From contig NZ_JAMHIV010000030.1 of the NCBI RefSeq assembly GCF_023897065.1, forward strand, positions 62,001-126,000: 64,000 nucleotides of DNA. Direction: 5' to 3'. Below, piece by piece: positions 45,308 through 54,899 of this stretch. The notes under the pieces are model-generated. The model saw only the letters and a program-made list of their open reading frames with translations. It was not told where the DNA came from and did no database searches. Position numbers and translations under genes: made by a program. How positions within the stretch are numbered: position 1 is the stretch's first letter; each line of letters begins with the position of its first letter. The stretch comes from Crossiella sp. SN42. Its GTDB lineage: Bacteria > Actinomycetota > Actinomycetes > Mycobacteriales > Pseudonocardiaceae.

Positions 45308-48250
45308 GTGTCGAACAACAAATCGAACGGCTGGACCCGCAGGTCGTTGTTGCGCGGTATGGCGATCGCCGGGGTCGCCCCGCTGCTGCCGGGGATCGCG
45401 GTGGCCGGGCCGGACGAGCTCGCCCTGGTCCGCGACGGGTCCGCGGCCGACCTGTTCGTGGACCAGGCGGACGATCCGGCCGTGGTCCGCGCCGCGGGTG
45501 ACCTGGCCGCCGATGTGGCCAGGGTCAGCGGGACGCGGCCGCGCGTGCAGCGCACCACCTCGGGGTTGTCCGGGACCGCGGTGCTGATCGGCACCATCGG
45601 CGCGAGCCCGGTCATCGACCGCCTGATCGCCGAGGGCAGGCTGGACGTGGCGGAGGTGGCCGGGCGCTGGGAGGCCTCGGTGACCCAGGTGGTGCAACGC
45701 CCGCTGCCCGGCGTGGCCCGCGCGCTGGTGATCGCGGGCAGCGACCGGCGCGGCACGGTCTACGGCATCTACGACACCTCCGAGCGGATCGGGGTCTCGC
45801 CGTGGCACTGGTGGGCCGACGTGCCGGTGGAACGCCGCGCCACGGTCAGCGTCGAGACAGGCACGGTCAAGCGGCGTGAGCCGTCGGTGCGCTACCGGGG
45901 CATCTTCATCAACGACGAGCAGAACCTGACCACCTGGTCCAACCGCACCCAGGAGCCGGACAAGAACATCGGCCCGGAGACCTACAAGAAGGTCTTCGAG
46001 CTGTTGCTGCGGTTGAAGGCCAACTACCTGTGGCCAGCCATGCACCCCTACACCGACCACTTCAACAAGCACCGGGACAGCGTCCGGCTCGCCGACGAGT
46101 ACGGCATCGTGGTCGGCTCCAGCCATCCGGAAGCGCTGCTGCGCAACGGGGTGCACGAGTGGCAGCCGTGGGCGGAGGCGCACCGCAACCCCGATGGCAG
46201 CCTGCCGGAGTACGACTACACGGTGAACCCCGGCGTGATCGCCGAGTACTGGCGGGCGCGCGCCAGGGAGAACGCCGCCTTCGAGAGCAGCTGGACGATC
46301 GGCATGCGGGGCCTGCACGACTCCGCCTTCCAGACCCGGCACGCGAAGACGGTGCCGGAGAAGGTCGCGGTGATGAACCAGATCATCAGCGACCAGCGCC
46401 GAATCCTGGCCGAGGAGGTCGGCGCCGCCGCCACCCCGCAGATCTTCATTCCCTACAAGGAGGTCCTGGACCTCTACAACGCCGGTGTGCGGGTGCCCGA
46501 GGACATCACCCTGGTCTGGCCGGATGACAACCACGGCAACATGCGGCAGATGCCCACCGGCGAGGAGCAGCGGCGGCCGGGCGGCAACGGGCTCTACTAC
46601 CACATCTCCTACTGGGGCAGCCCGAAGAGCTATCTGTGGCTGGACACCACCCAGCTGAGCAAGATCTGGCAGGAGCTGCGCCGCGCCCACGAGCACCGGG
46701 TGGATCGCCTGTGGGTGATCAACGTCGGGGACATCAAGTCGCAGGAGGCCGGGCTGTCCTTCTGCCTGGACCTGGCCTGGGACATCAACCGGTGGGGCGC
46801 GGGCAACGTCGAGGACTTCCTCGTCGAGTGGGCGGGCAGGCAGTTCGGGCGGCGGCACGGCAGGGAGATCGCCGCCATCCGCACCGAGTTCGCCCGGCTG
46901 GCCACGCAGCGCCGCCCGGAGTTCGTCGACCGGGGCTCGATCTCGCTGGTGCACCACGGCGATGAGGCGGGCGGGCGGATGGCCGCGTACGAGGCCCTGC
47001 TGGCGCGGACGCGGGCGCTGGGCCGCCAGCTGCCCGCGGCCTACCAGGACGCCTTCTTCGAGCTGGTCGAGTACCCGGTGCACGGCGCGTACCTGATGAA
47101 CCTCAAGTACTACTGGGCGGACCGCAACGCGCTGGCCTCCCGGCAGGGCCGGGGCGCGGGGGTGAACCGGTACGCGGAGCTGGCCGAGGCCGCGCACGCG
47201 CAGGAGGAGGCGCTCACCCGGCGCTACAACACCGAGATCGCCGGCGGCAAGTGGAACGGCGTGGTGAACCCGTATCCCTCGCAGATCCCCCAGGCGCCGG
47301 GCCGCCCGGCCGTGGTCAGGGTGACGCCGCAGCAGACCTCCGGGCTGGGCGTGGCCGCCGAGGGCAACGAGACCGGGGCCGCCCGTCCGCTGTCGTTCTC
47401 CTCCTATCCGCGCGACCGCCGTTTTGTGGACGTCTTCAACACCGGCTTCCGCTCCTTCCCTTGGCGCGCAACGACAAGCCACCCATGGGTGCGGGTGAGC
47501 GCGACCTCCGGCACCGTCACCGACCAGGTCCGCGTGTGGGTCTCCATCGACTGGCAGCGGGCGCCGCTTGGCAGGCACGAGGCGGTGGTGACCTTCACCG
47601 GGGCCGGGCGGAGCGTGTCCGTGCCGCTGCGCGTGCACAACGACGGCGAGCAGGCCCGCAGGCGCGCCACGGGTTTTGTCGAGGCGCACGGCTACGTCTC
47701 CATCGACGCGGCGCACTTCCACCGCCGGGTGCCGCGCGGTGGCGCGGAGTGGCGCGCGGTGACCGGACTGGGCAGGCGGCAGGCCGCGATGGAGGCCGTG
47801 CCCTCGACCGCCGCGCCCATCACCGAGGAGCTGACCACCCGCTCGCCGGAGCTGTCCTACCGGATCCAGTTCACCAGCACCGGCACCTTCCCGGTGACCG
47901 TGTTCCGCCTGCCCTCACTGGACGCGCGCGGAAAACGACGCCTCGCCATCGCCCTCGACGACGGCCCCGCCGTGGTGCTCTCCGGCCAGGCCATCGCCAC
48001 CGGCAAGAAGGACGACGTCTGGGCGCGCAACGTCATCGAGGGCGTGGAGAAGCTCACCGGCGCGCTGACCGTCCGCACCCCCGGCGAGCACGTGCTGCGC
48101 CTGCTGATGGTGGACCCCGCCATGGTCGTGGACCAGATCGTGGTGGACACCGGCGGCCTGCCCGCCACCTACCTCGCCCCGCCGGAGAGCTACCACCCGG
48201 CAGCGGCGGACCGCCCGGCCGAGGCCGTCGACGGCTTCCCCCACGCGTGA
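45308..48250 (+). CDS. Secreted GH115 family xylan alpha-glucuronidase
   Basis: 980 residues, the usual length. Removes (methyl)glucuronic acid from xylan. Tat signal: GWTRRSLLRGMAIAGVAPLLPG. The N-terminal domain and the barrel show the GH115 pattern: IYDTSERIGVSPWHWWADVP, RYRGIFINDEQNLTTWSN, LKANYLWPAMHP, LVWPDDNHGNMRQMP, RLWVINVGDIKSQE and SFCLDLAWDINRW. The C-terminal beta domains carry SHPWVRVSATSGTVTDQ. GTG 45308 with AAAGG upstream gives the complete Tat signal. A CE12 gene follows 12 bp later. It completes the xylan side-chain set with GH62, GH43 and esterases. Confidence 0.95.
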   Translation: MSNNKSNGWTRRSLLRGMAIAGVAPLLPGIAVAGPDELALVRDGSAADLFVDQADDPAVVRAAGDLAADVARVSGTRPRVQRTTSGLSGTAVLIGTIGASPVIDRLIAEGRLDVAEVAGRWEASVTQVVQRPLPGVARALVIAGSDRRGTVYGIYDTSERIGVSPWHWWADVPVERRATVSVETGTVKRREPSVRYRGIFINDEQNLTTWSNRTQEPDKNIGPETYKKVFELLLRLKANYLWPAMHPYTDHFNKHRDSVRLADEYGIVVGSSHPEALLRNGVHEWQPWAEAHRNPDGSLPEYDYTVNPGVIAEYWRARARENAAFESSWTIGMRGLHDSAFQTRHAKTVPEKVAVMNQIISDQRRILAEEVGAAATPQIFIPYKEVLDLYNAGVRVPEDITLVWPDDNHGNMRQMPTGEEQRRPGGNGLYYHISYWGSPKSYLWLDTTQLSKIWQELRRAHEHRVDRLWVINVGDIKSQEAGLSFCLDLAWDINRWGAGNVEDFLVEWAGRQFGRRHGREIAAIRTEFARLATQRRPEFVDRGSISLVHHGDEAGGRMAAYEALLARTRALGRQLPAAYQDAFFELVEYPVHGAYLMNLKYYWADRNALASRQGRGAGVNRYAELAEAAHAQEEALTRRYNTEIAGGKWNGVVNPYPSQIPQAPGRPAVVRVTPQQTSGLGVAAEGNETGAARPLSFSSYPRDRRFVDVFNTGFRSFPWRATTSHPWVRVSATSGTVTDQVRVWVSIDWQRAPLGRHEAVVTFTGAGRSVSVPLRVHNDGEQARRRATGFVEAHGYVSIDAAHFHRRVPRGGAEWRAVTGLGRRQAAMEAVPSTAAPITEELTTRSPELSYRIQFTSTGTFPVTVFRLPSLDARGKRRLAIALDDGPAVVLSGQAIATGKKDDVWARNVIEGVEKLTGALTVRTPGEHVLRLLMVDPAMVVDQIVVDTGGLPATYLAPPESYHPAAADRPAEAVDGFPHA

Positions 48251-48262
48251 GCAGGAGAACCG

Positions 48263-49297
48263 ATGCCGAACCCACGTCTCGCGATCATCACCGCCGCCCT
48301 GGGGGTGGCCGCCCTGGCCCCCGTGCCCGCCACCGCCGCGCCGCGGGCACTGCCCCCGCAGTGCTCGGGAACCGCGCCGATCACCTGCCACTTCCCGGTC
48401 GCGCCGGGCAACTACGACGTCACCGTTGACCTCGGCAGTCCGGCACGGGCGGCCAGCACCTCGATGTCGGTGGAGGCGCGCAGGCAGGTCCTCAAGACCG
48501 TCGCCACCCGCGCGGGCCAGGTGGTCCGCAGCACGGTGACGGTCAACGTCCGCGAGCCCGAGGGCCAGCCCACCGGGCAGCGCGGCACCCCGGGACTGAG
48601 CATCACCTTCGGCGGCGGCGCCCCGGCGGTCGGCGCGCTGACCGTGACCCCGGCCAGGTCCCCCCTGGTGGCCTACCTGGCAGGCGACTCGACCGTCTGC
48701 GACCAGGAGACCGCGCCCTACTACGGCTGGGGCCAGTACCTGCCGGCGCTGGTGCGCGGCGGCGCGGTGGTCGCGAACTACGCGGACTCCGGCGAGGGCT
48801 CGGACAGCTTCCTGGCCAACCCGGCGCTGTTCCCGAGGATGAAGCCACTGATCAAGAGCCGGGACCTGGTGTTCATCCAGTTGGCGCACAACGACAAGGA
48901 CACCACCGCCGAGGTCTTCCGCGCCAACCTCGCCAAGCTGGTCGCCGGGGTGCGTGAGCGCGGCGGCGTGCCGGTGCTGATGACACCGCCGGTGCGCAGG
49001 CTGTTCGAGGGCGGCAAGCTCAACTCGTGGGCGTTGCACGTCAACAACAAGGGCGTGGACCTGCCCGCGGCGATCAGGGCGCTCGGTCGCAGCGCGAACG
49101 TGCCGGTGCTCGACCTCACCGCCAAGACCAAGGCGCTGGTGGAGTCGCTGGGCCCGGCGGCCTCCGAGCGGCTGTACCTGACCAGGGAAGTCAACGACAA
49201 CACCCACTTCTCCACGCACGGCGCGGCGGTGATGGCCGGGCTGGTCGCGCAGGGCGTGCGCGAGCTGAACCTGTCGCTGGCGGGCTACCTGCGCTGA
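48263..49297 (+). CDS. Secreted CE12-like SGNH acetylesterase (rhamnogalacturonan/xylan)
   Basis: 344 residues. Signal LAIITAALGVAALAPVPATAAP. Residues about 32-130 form an N-terminal beta-sandwich (CHFPVAPGNYDVTVDLGS). The SGNH domain has Ser143 in LAGDSTVCDQ, YGWGQYLPALV, the Asn in QLAHNDKD, and Asp312/His315 in VNDNTHFSTHGA. This matches rhamnogalacturonan acetylesterase-like CE12 enzymes. GGAG precedes ATG 48263. It sits 12 bp after GH115, so the same transcript, and may act on acetylated xylan rather than pectin. Confidence 0.9.
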   Translation: MPNPRLAIITAALGVAALAPVPATAAPRALPPQCSGTAPITCHFPVAPGNYDVTVDLGSPARAASTSMSVEARRQVLKTVATRAGQVVRSTVTVNVREPEGQPTGQRGTPGLSITFGGGAPAVGALTVTPARSPLVAYLAGDSTVCDQETAPYYGWGQYLPALVRGGAVVANYADSGEGSDSFLANPALFPRMKPLIKSRDLVFIQLAHNDKDTTAEVFRANLAKLVAGVRERGGVPVLMTPPVRRLFEGGKLNSWALHVNNKGVDLPAAIRALGRSANVPVLDLTAKTKALVESLGPAASERLYLTREVNDNTHFSTHGAAVMAGLVAQGVRELNLSLAGYLR

Positions 49298-49302
49298 CCG
49301 GC

Positions 49303-50196
49303 TCATCCCGCCCGGAGCGCCGAGGCGAGCCGGGCGATCCCGGCCGGTCCGACCTGGCAGCAACCGCCGATCAACCCGGCCCCCGCGTCCGCCCACGCCA
49401 CCGCCGCCGCCGGGTCCACTGTGGACGGACCGGACCACTCCTTGCGCCCGGCGTCCCACTCGCCGCCACCGTTGGGGTAGACCACCACCGGCTTGCCGGT
49501 CACCTGGCGCGCCGCCTCGATCGCGGGGGCCACCTCCGCCGGGGCGCAGCAGTTGACCCCGACGGCCACCACCTCGGGCACGGCGGCGGCCAGCGCGAAC
49601 GCCTCGGCCAGCGGCTGGCCCGCGCCGGTGCGGCCGTCGCGCACGTGGAAGGACAGCCACACCGGCAGGCCGAGCCCGGCGACCAGGCCGAGGATCGCCT
49701 CGGCCTCGGCGAGGTCCGGGATGGTCTCCACGGCAAGGACATCCGGACCGGCCGAGGCCAGCACCTCGATCCGCTGCCGGTGGAACCCGGCCAGCTCGGG
49801 CACGCTGAGCCCGTACCCGCCGCGGTACTCCGAACCGTCGGCCAGCACCGCGCCGTACGGGCCGACCGAGGCCGCCACCCAGCGTGGTCCCTCGACCTCG
49901 GCCGCGGCCTCGGCGGCCAGCCGCACGCTGCGCCGCAACAGGCCGGAGACCGCGTCCGCGGGCATTCCCCGCCGGGCGAAGCCCTGGTAGCTGACCTGGT
50001 AGCTGCCGGTGATCACCACCTGGGCGCCGGCCCGGAGGTAGGCCAGGTGCGCGGCGCGGACCGCGGCCGGGTCGGCCAGCAGCAGCCGGGCCGACCACAG
50101 CTCGCCGGAGAGGTCCTGCCCCGCCTGCTCCAGTGCGGTGGACAGGCCGCCGTCGAGCAGCAGCGGACCACGGGTGAGCGCCTCGGAGAACCGCAT
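49303..50196 (-). CDS. mmuM: Homocysteine S-methyltransferase
   Basis: 297 residues. Transfers a methyl group from S-methylmethionine or SAM to homocysteine in the cytoplasm. Seen: LLLDGGLSTALEQAGQDLSGELWSARLLL, ITGSYQVSYQGF, and the zinc-binding cysteines in VGVNCCAPAE (about residues 216-217) and IGGCCQVGP (279-280). ATG 50196 is preceded by GGAAGG. It is convergent with CE12, only 5 bp between stop codons. It is unrelated to sugar metabolism. I saw no SAM riboswitch-like element in the leader. Confidence 0.93.
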   Translation of the reverse strand: MRFSEALTRGPLLLDGGLSTALEQAGQDLSGELWSARLLLADPAAVRAAHLAYLRAGAQVVITGSYQVSYQGFARRGMPADAVSGLLRRSVRLAAEAAAEVEGPRWVAASVGPYGAVLADGSEYRGGYGLSVPELAGFHRQRIEVLASAGPDVLAVETIPDLAEAEAILGLVAGLGLPVWLSFHVRDGRTGAGQPLAEAFALAAAVPEVVAVGVNCCAPAEVAPAIEAARQVTGKPVVVYPNGGGEWDAGRKEWSGPSTVDPAAAVAWADAGAGLIGGCCQVGPAGIARLASALRAG

Positions 50197-50497
50197 CAGC
50201 TGCCTTCCGGCGTCCGGGAATCAAGCTTCCGGCCGGTGAGTTTACGGGGCGACCGCCGGGTCTCGCGTGCCCGGCGGCCGCCCCTGGAGCCGGTGCCCCT
50301 GAATGCATCCGGTGCGCGGCACTGGGCTGGGAGCAGTCCAGCACACCGGGCGCCCGCGCCGGCTCCGTTGCGGGCCCCGTCAGTAGACCTCGGCCCACCC
50401 GGCCCTGTCAGCCGGATCCGGGCCGATTGCGCATTGTGCGGAACTTTTCAGGACAGGCGACTGCCGAGCTCGTGCACCATGCCGCCACACCACCGGT
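50197..50497. other. 301-bp gap upstream of mmuM
   Basis: GC-rich sequence between two minus-strand genes. No clear promoter, coding frame, RNA gene or riboswitch was recognised. Confidence 0.5.
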
Positions 50498-51328
50498 TCA
50501 CGCCTTGCGGTAGGCGCGGAAGTAGTCCACCACGAACTCCTTCGGCCGCGGGTCCGAGGGGTTCACCGAGCCGGTCCAGCCCGCGTTCTCGTAGATGCCC
50601 AGCAGGAATCCCGAGGCGTAGTCCGGAGACTGGTTGAGCGTCCTGGTCAGCTTGTTGTCGACGTAGAGCTTGATCTGGGTGGGCGTCCACTCCATGGCGT
50701 AGATGTGCATCTCGGTGGTGAGGTCGAAGGACACCGGGACCGACTGGGTGACCTGCTGGATCTTCGGGTCCGACCACTTGAACAGGTTGAAGTTGAAGGC
50801 CCTGCCGTGGATTCCGGCGTGCTCCATGATGTCGATCTCGGCGCTCTGCTCCCGGGTGTCCTGCTTGCCCACCGTCCAGAACGCGGCGTGCACACCGCTC
50901 CTGGCCGAGGTCTTCGCCCGGATCTCGAAGTAGCCGTACTTGGGCGCGTACTTCCAGATGGTGGGGATGGTGTGGTCCTGGGGCGAGCCCTTGTGCAGAC
51001 CGGTCCGCTGCCCGGTCTGGATGCTGGAGACCTTCATCGGCTCGTTGGCGTAGTAGGTCGGCTGGTCGTTGTCGATCCGCAGCACCAACGCGTTGTTGCG
51101 GAACCCGTACCGCGCCCTGGAGCGCCATTCCGGGGTGCGCGACTCGAGGTAGTTGGTGATCCACAGGTTCTTGTCCAGGCTGCCGTTGAACTCGTCCTGG
51201 CGGTCCAGAACCCAGCCCGGTTTCGCCACCGGGTTCGGTGGCATCTCGGCGGCCTGGGCGGGCTGGGCGGACTGGGCGGCGAGAACCGCGGTCATGGCTA
51301 GGAGCAGGATTGTCTTCATCGCGGTCAT
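50498..51328 (-). CDS. Secreted GH16 family endo-glycosidase
   Basis: 276 residues, one GH16 domain after a signal (MKTILLLAMTAVLAAQSAQPAQA). The catalytic signature is EIDIMEHAG with nucleophile Glu164, Asp166 and acid/base Glu169. Other seen pieces: PGWVLDRQDEFNGSLDKNLW, YGYFEIRAKTSARSGVHAAFW, and MEWTPTQIKLYVDNKLTR. ATG 51328 is chosen because GGGAGG lies six bases before it. It follows a modular clan-A-like enzyme and the GH36 importer operon, which suggests a galactose-containing polymer as substrate. Laminarin or mixed-linkage glucan is the usual alternative for GH16. Confidence 0.9.
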   Translation of the reverse strand: MTAMKTILLLAMTAVLAAQSAQPAQAAEMPPNPVAKPGWVLDRQDEFNGSLDKNLWITNYLESRTPEWRSRARYGFRNNALVLRIDNDQPTYYANEPMKVSSIQTGQRTGLHKGSPQDHTIPTIWKYAPKYGYFEIRAKTSARSGVHAAFWTVGKQDTREQSAEIDIMEHAGIHGRAFNFNLFKWSDPKIQQVTQSVPVSFDLTTEMHIYAMEWTPTQIKLYVDNKLTRTLNQSPDYASGFLLGIYENAGWTGSVNPSDPRPKEFVVDYFRAYRKA

Positions 51329-51339
51329 GGGTGGCCTCC

Positions 51340-51385
51340 CGGGCTGTTGTCAGGCGGATCGCAGCGTAAGAGCGACAACAGCCCG
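51340..51385. terminator. 12-bp perfect inverted repeat between GH16 and upstream gene
   Basis: Arms CGGGCTGTTGTC (51340-51351) and GACAACAGCCCG (51374-51385) with a 22-nt spacer. It sits 12 bp before the GH16 start and 34 bp after the upstream stop, so it could end the operon or control GH16. Confidence 0.6.
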
Positions 51386-51418
51386 GAAAGCCGGTCCCGG
51401 TGTTTCTGTCAACAACCG

Positions 51419-54037
51419 TCAAGCGGTGTTCTGCACGCTCAGCACGAATTTGGCCAGCTCCACCCGGTCGACGTGCGGACCGGGGCCGGAGGCGTTGCCG
51501 AGCACCAGCGCGCCGCCGGAAGTGTTGAGGCGCAACGGGGTGGGGTGGGACCAGAAGTTGTCCCAGGCGTAGTTGTGCCGGTACACCTCGCGCCTGCTGC
51601 CGCCGCCGGTCTCGGTGATGTCCAGCCACCGGCTGATCACGTCGGTGTTGTAGGCGTGCCCGGTGTTGCGCTCGGCGTTGGCGTAGTGCACCGACAGCAC
51701 GTACTCCCCCGGCCCGAACTGGCTGGGCCGGTTGAGGGTGAGGGTGTTGCCCGCCCCGGCGCCGAGTCCGCTGACGTAGCCGCCGCCGGTGGCGTTGGAG
51801 CCGCTGCCCGCCGGCAGGCCGGTCACCTTGGCGGTCCCGCTCAGCTTCCCCTGCTCGGCCTCTGCCACGTGCACCTGGCTGTCCGCGTTCGCCGCCCGCG
51901 TGGTGCTGAGCTCGCGCAGGTTCAGCTCGGCGGCCGCGGTGACCTCGATCCGGGAGATGCCTGCCGGGAGGTACACCCTGGCGCGGGAGGTGCCTTCACC
52001 CGCTCGCTCCGCCCGCAGGCCCGGCACCGCGCGGCCGTCGATCCGCACGTCCAGGGTGCCCGCCTGACCGGCCTGGTAGGTCAGGGCCAGGTCCTGGTAG
52101 CCGTCTTCGGCGGTGGCCACGAAGTAGGTCGCCTTGGCGCGCCCGCCGAGTGTGACGGCCGGGCCGCCGGCGGCGCGCTGCAGGCGGGCGCCGTCGGTCA
52201 GCCGGGCGTCATCGGGCAGGTAGCGGCCGCGCGCCGGCCCGGTGACCTCGGTCAGGTCGAACTTGTCCAGGGTGATGTCGCTGCCCGGCAACGGTTCCCG
52301 GCCGTCGGCGCTGGTGCGCAGGGACAGCTGATGGGTGCCCGCGGTGAGCCGGAGCTGGACGTCGGTGCGGCCCCGGTAGGTCCAGCCGAGGTTGGCCGAG
52401 TACTGCACGACCTGGTTGAGCGCGCCGTCGACGAACAGCGCGTGCCGCCCCGGCGCGCGGTTCGCGCCCTGGTAGATCCCGAGCCGGTAGAGGCCGTCCC
52501 GTGGCACGGTCACCGGGAAGGTCACCGCGGAGCCGGGCCTGTTCATCGCGCCGACGTCGCGTTTGCCGGAGGTCGCGTACAGCTGCGGATCCGCGGTGGT
52601 GTCCTGGGTGTGGACCTGCGCGGAGGTCAGGGTGGCCGACTCGGCCTCGACACTGGCCGACCAGGGCACCTCGGCCTTGGGCTCCGCGCCTGCGGCCGGG
52701 GTGATCAGCACGCGGTAGGCGGCCATGACGTCCCCGCCCGGCAGGTCCAGGCTCAGCTTGCCGCCGTCCAGGTTGGCCCGCCGCGCGGCCACCACCGGGG
52801 GCGCTCCGGCGTCGCCCTCGTAGCCGGTCCAGCCGGTCCGGGAGACCTGCACATCGACCGTGCGGCCGAAGATCCGGCTGTCCAGCCCGGTCAGCTCCAG
52901 CCGCGCGCTGTCCGAACCGCCGAGCAGCACGGTGGCCCGCCGCGCGGACTCGTCCACCGCCGCGACCGCCTGCGCGGTGTCGGCCACGTTGGGCCGGGGC
53001 GGGCGCACCAGCGCGGTCTGCCCGGTCAGGTCGGCGTACCACTTGAGCAGCCACCAGCCGCCGTTGGCGCGTCGGGTGCGGACCGCGTGGTCGTCCAGGT
53101 TCCCGGCATAGGTCCAGTACGCCATGTCCGCGTCGACCTTGGTGTCCTCGAACATGGAGATCCACTGGATGAGCTGGCCGGGCACCGACATGTCCCGCCG
53201 GTTGCCGTACTCGTCGATGTTGATCGGCCGGGGGCTGATGCCGAGCTCGCGCTCCAGCTGCCGGTACCGCGCGAAGTGCCCCCGGTAGTTCGCCAGGCTG
53301 CCGCGGTTGAGCTCGTGCCAGGCCATGATGTCGGGCAGGCAGTCGCCCTCCCGGTCACCGGCGCAGCGGGTGTTCTTCGTCCAGGTGAGGAAGTCGCGCA
53401 GCCTGCCGGGGTTGTACCCGGCCTCGTTGGGGCCGACGATCCGCGCGTCGGGGTCGATCGAGCGGATGCGCTCGAACACCAGCTTCCAGTCGTCCAGGAA
53501 CTTCTGCCGCTGGGTGCCCCAGTCCTGGTACCAGATCAGGTCGGGCTCGTTGAACGGCACCCAGACGAACCGGCCCTTGTCCCGTGGCCGCTGCTGGACC
53601 ACCTTGCGCACCATGGTGTCCACTTTGGACAGATAGTCGGCGATGCCTAAGTTCTCGTAGGGCCACTTGGCGTAGATGTCCTGCATGTAGATCACCACGT
53701 CGGCGCCGCCCGCGGTGAAGAAGTCGTCGGCGACCACCAGCGCGTCGCCGTTGGGGTGCTGCTGGCCGTCGGGAGCCTTCTGCGCCACGGTGCGCGGCCG
53801 GGCCCCAGCGAGCAGGGCACTGCCCGGGACACCGGGATCGGAGAGGCCGTAGAGCATGCCGGTCGCGCCGCCGTGCACCGCGCCGGTGCGCTGGGCGAAG
53901 TCGACCGCGACCACCTCGGCGGCCGGGGCGGCGGCGCCGGGCGCGGCCGCGCTCAGCAGGCCGGTGGCGGCCAGCGCCGCGGCGAGGCCTACGGCCACCG
54001 CCCGTCGTGGCCCTCGGCCGGTTGGCTTGTGCTGCAT
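51419..54037 (-). CDS. Secreted clan GH-A-like glycosidase with CBM-like modules
   Basis: 872 residues. Signal GPRRAVAVGLAAALAATGLLSAA. Residues about 40-360 look like a clan-A barrel: acid/base Glu164 in FVWVPFNEPDLIWY and nucleophile Glu276 in PINIDEYGNR, the spacing seen in GH39-like enzymes, though I cannot assign the family. Two or three carbohydrate-binding-like beta-sandwiches follow (VEAESATLTSAQVHTQDTTADP with LDKFDLTEV; VHVAEAEQGKLSGTAKVT ending VDRVELAKFVLSV). ATG 54037 follows AAAGGGG. It lies 34 bp after the importer permease in the GH36 operon. Substrate unknown, perhaps a galactan. Confidence 0.72.
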   Translation of the reverse strand: MQHKPTGRGPRRAVAVGLAAALAATGLLSAAAPGAAAPAAEVVAVDFAQRTGAVHGGATGMLYGLSDPGVPGSALLAGARPRTVAQKAPDGQQHPNGDALVVADDFFTAGGADVVIYMQDIYAKWPYENLGIADYLSKVDTMVRKVVQQRPRDKGRFVWVPFNEPDLIWYQDWGTQRQKFLDDWKLVFERIRSIDPDARIVGPNEAGYNPGRLRDFLTWTKNTRCAGDREGDCLPDIMAWHELNRGSLANYRGHFARYRQLERELGISPRPINIDEYGNRRDMSVPGQLIQWISMFEDTKVDADMAYWTYAGNLDDHAVRTRRANGGWWLLKWYADLTGQTALVRPPRPNVADTAQAVAAVDESARRATVLLGGSDSARLELTGLDSRIFGRTVDVQVSRTGWTGYEGDAGAPPVVAARRANLDGGKLSLDLPGGDVMAAYRVLITPAAGAEPKAEVPWSASVEAESATLTSAQVHTQDTTADPQLYATSGKRDVGAMNRPGSAVTFPVTVPRDGLYRLGIYQGANRAPGRHALFVDGALNQVVQYSANLGWTYRGRTDVQLRLTAGTHQLSLRTSADGREPLPGSDITLDKFDLTEVTGPARGRYLPDDARLTDGARLQRAAGGPAVTLGGRAKATYFVATAEDGYQDLALTYQAGQAGTLDVRIDGRAVPGLRAERAGEGTSRARVYLPAGISRIEVTAAAELNLRELSTTRAANADSQVHVAEAEQGKLSGTAKVTGLPAGSGSNATGGGYVSGLGAGAGNTLTLNRPSQFGPGEYVLSVHYANAERNTGHAYNTDVISRWLDITETGGGSRREVYRHNYAWDNFWSHPTPLRLNTSGGALVLGNASGPGPHVDRVELAKFVLSVQNTA

Positions 54038-54071
54038 CGGGTGTCCCCTTTCTCGGTGCGAACGCACGGGA

Positions 54072-54899
54072 TCACTTGACCGCTCCGCCGGTGATGCCGG
54101 AGATGATCTTGCGCTGGCCGATCACGAACACGAGCACCAGCGGCAGGCTCATGAGCACGACGTAGGCGAAGATCAGGTGCCAGTTGTTCAGGTACAGGCC
54201 GGCGCTGGCGACCTGGAACAGGTTGAGCGGCAAGGTGTCCAGCCTGCCGCCGATGACGAAGAAGGCGTAGAAGACGTCGTTCCACACGTACAGGCAGATC
54301 AGGATCGTCGCGGTGGCCAGGGTCGGGCGCAGCAGCGGCAGGATGATCTGGAAGAACACCCGCACCGGCCCGGCCCCGTCCACCCGCGCGGCCTCCTCCA
54401 GCTCGGCCGGGATGGTCCGCACGAACCCGGTGACCAGGAAGATCACCGTGGACAGGTACATGCCCAGGTAGACCCCGATCATGCCGACCGCGGTGCCGGC
54501 CAGGCCCAGTTGGCGCAGCAGCAGCACGATGGTGACCACCGCCGGTGGCAGCACGATGCCGCTGACGGCCAGGGCGTAGAGCAGGGAGTTGGCCTTGGAG
54601 GAGCGGCGGGCCAGCACCCAGGCGGCCATCGAGCCGAGCAGGAGGACCCCGGCGACCGTGGGCACCATGACCAGCATGCTGCCCCAGAAGGCCGCCGGGA
54701 TCCGTCCCTGCTCCCACACCTGCGCGTAGTTCTCCGCCAAGTACCACGCGGCAGGCGGGGCCAGGTTCGGGGTGAGCGCCTCGCCCTGCGACTTCACCGA
54801 GGTGATCAGCACGATGTAGAGCGGCAGCGCGATCAGCGTGATGACCGCGGTGAGCGCGAGCACCGGCTGGACCCGCCGCCAGGTCCGCGAGCCGCTCAC
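54072..54899 (-). CDS. ABC sugar transporter permease, MalG type (third importer)
   Basis: 275 residues. GTG 54899 overlaps the upstream permease stop by 4 bp (GTGA, 54896-54899). Begins VSGSRTWRRVQPVLALTAVITLIALPLYIVLITSVK. Coupling loop LEEAARVDGAGPVRVFFQIILPLL; it ends GQRKIISGITGGAVK, typical of MalG-like partners. About six membrane segments are visible. The enzyme gene at 51419-54037 follows. Confidence 0.93.
   Translation of the reverse strand: MSGSRTWRRVQPVLALTAVITLIALPLYIVLITSVKSQGEALTPNLAPPAAWYLAENYAQVWEQGRIPAAFWGSMLVMVPTVAGVLLLGSMAAWVLARRSSKANSLLYALAVSGIVLPPAVVTIVLLLRQLGLAGTAVGMIGVYLGMYLSTVIFLVTGFVRTIPAELEEAARVDGAGPVRVFFQIILPLLRPTLATATILICLYVWNDVFYAFFVIGGRLDTLPLNLFQVASAGLYLNNWHLIFAYVVLMSLPLVLVFVIGQRKIISGITGGAVK

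Noticed and set aside
50197-50497. Possible SAM riboswitch upstream of mmuM
   Set aside because: I could not find the conserved core of any SAM riboswitch class that I know. An Infernal search would settle it.
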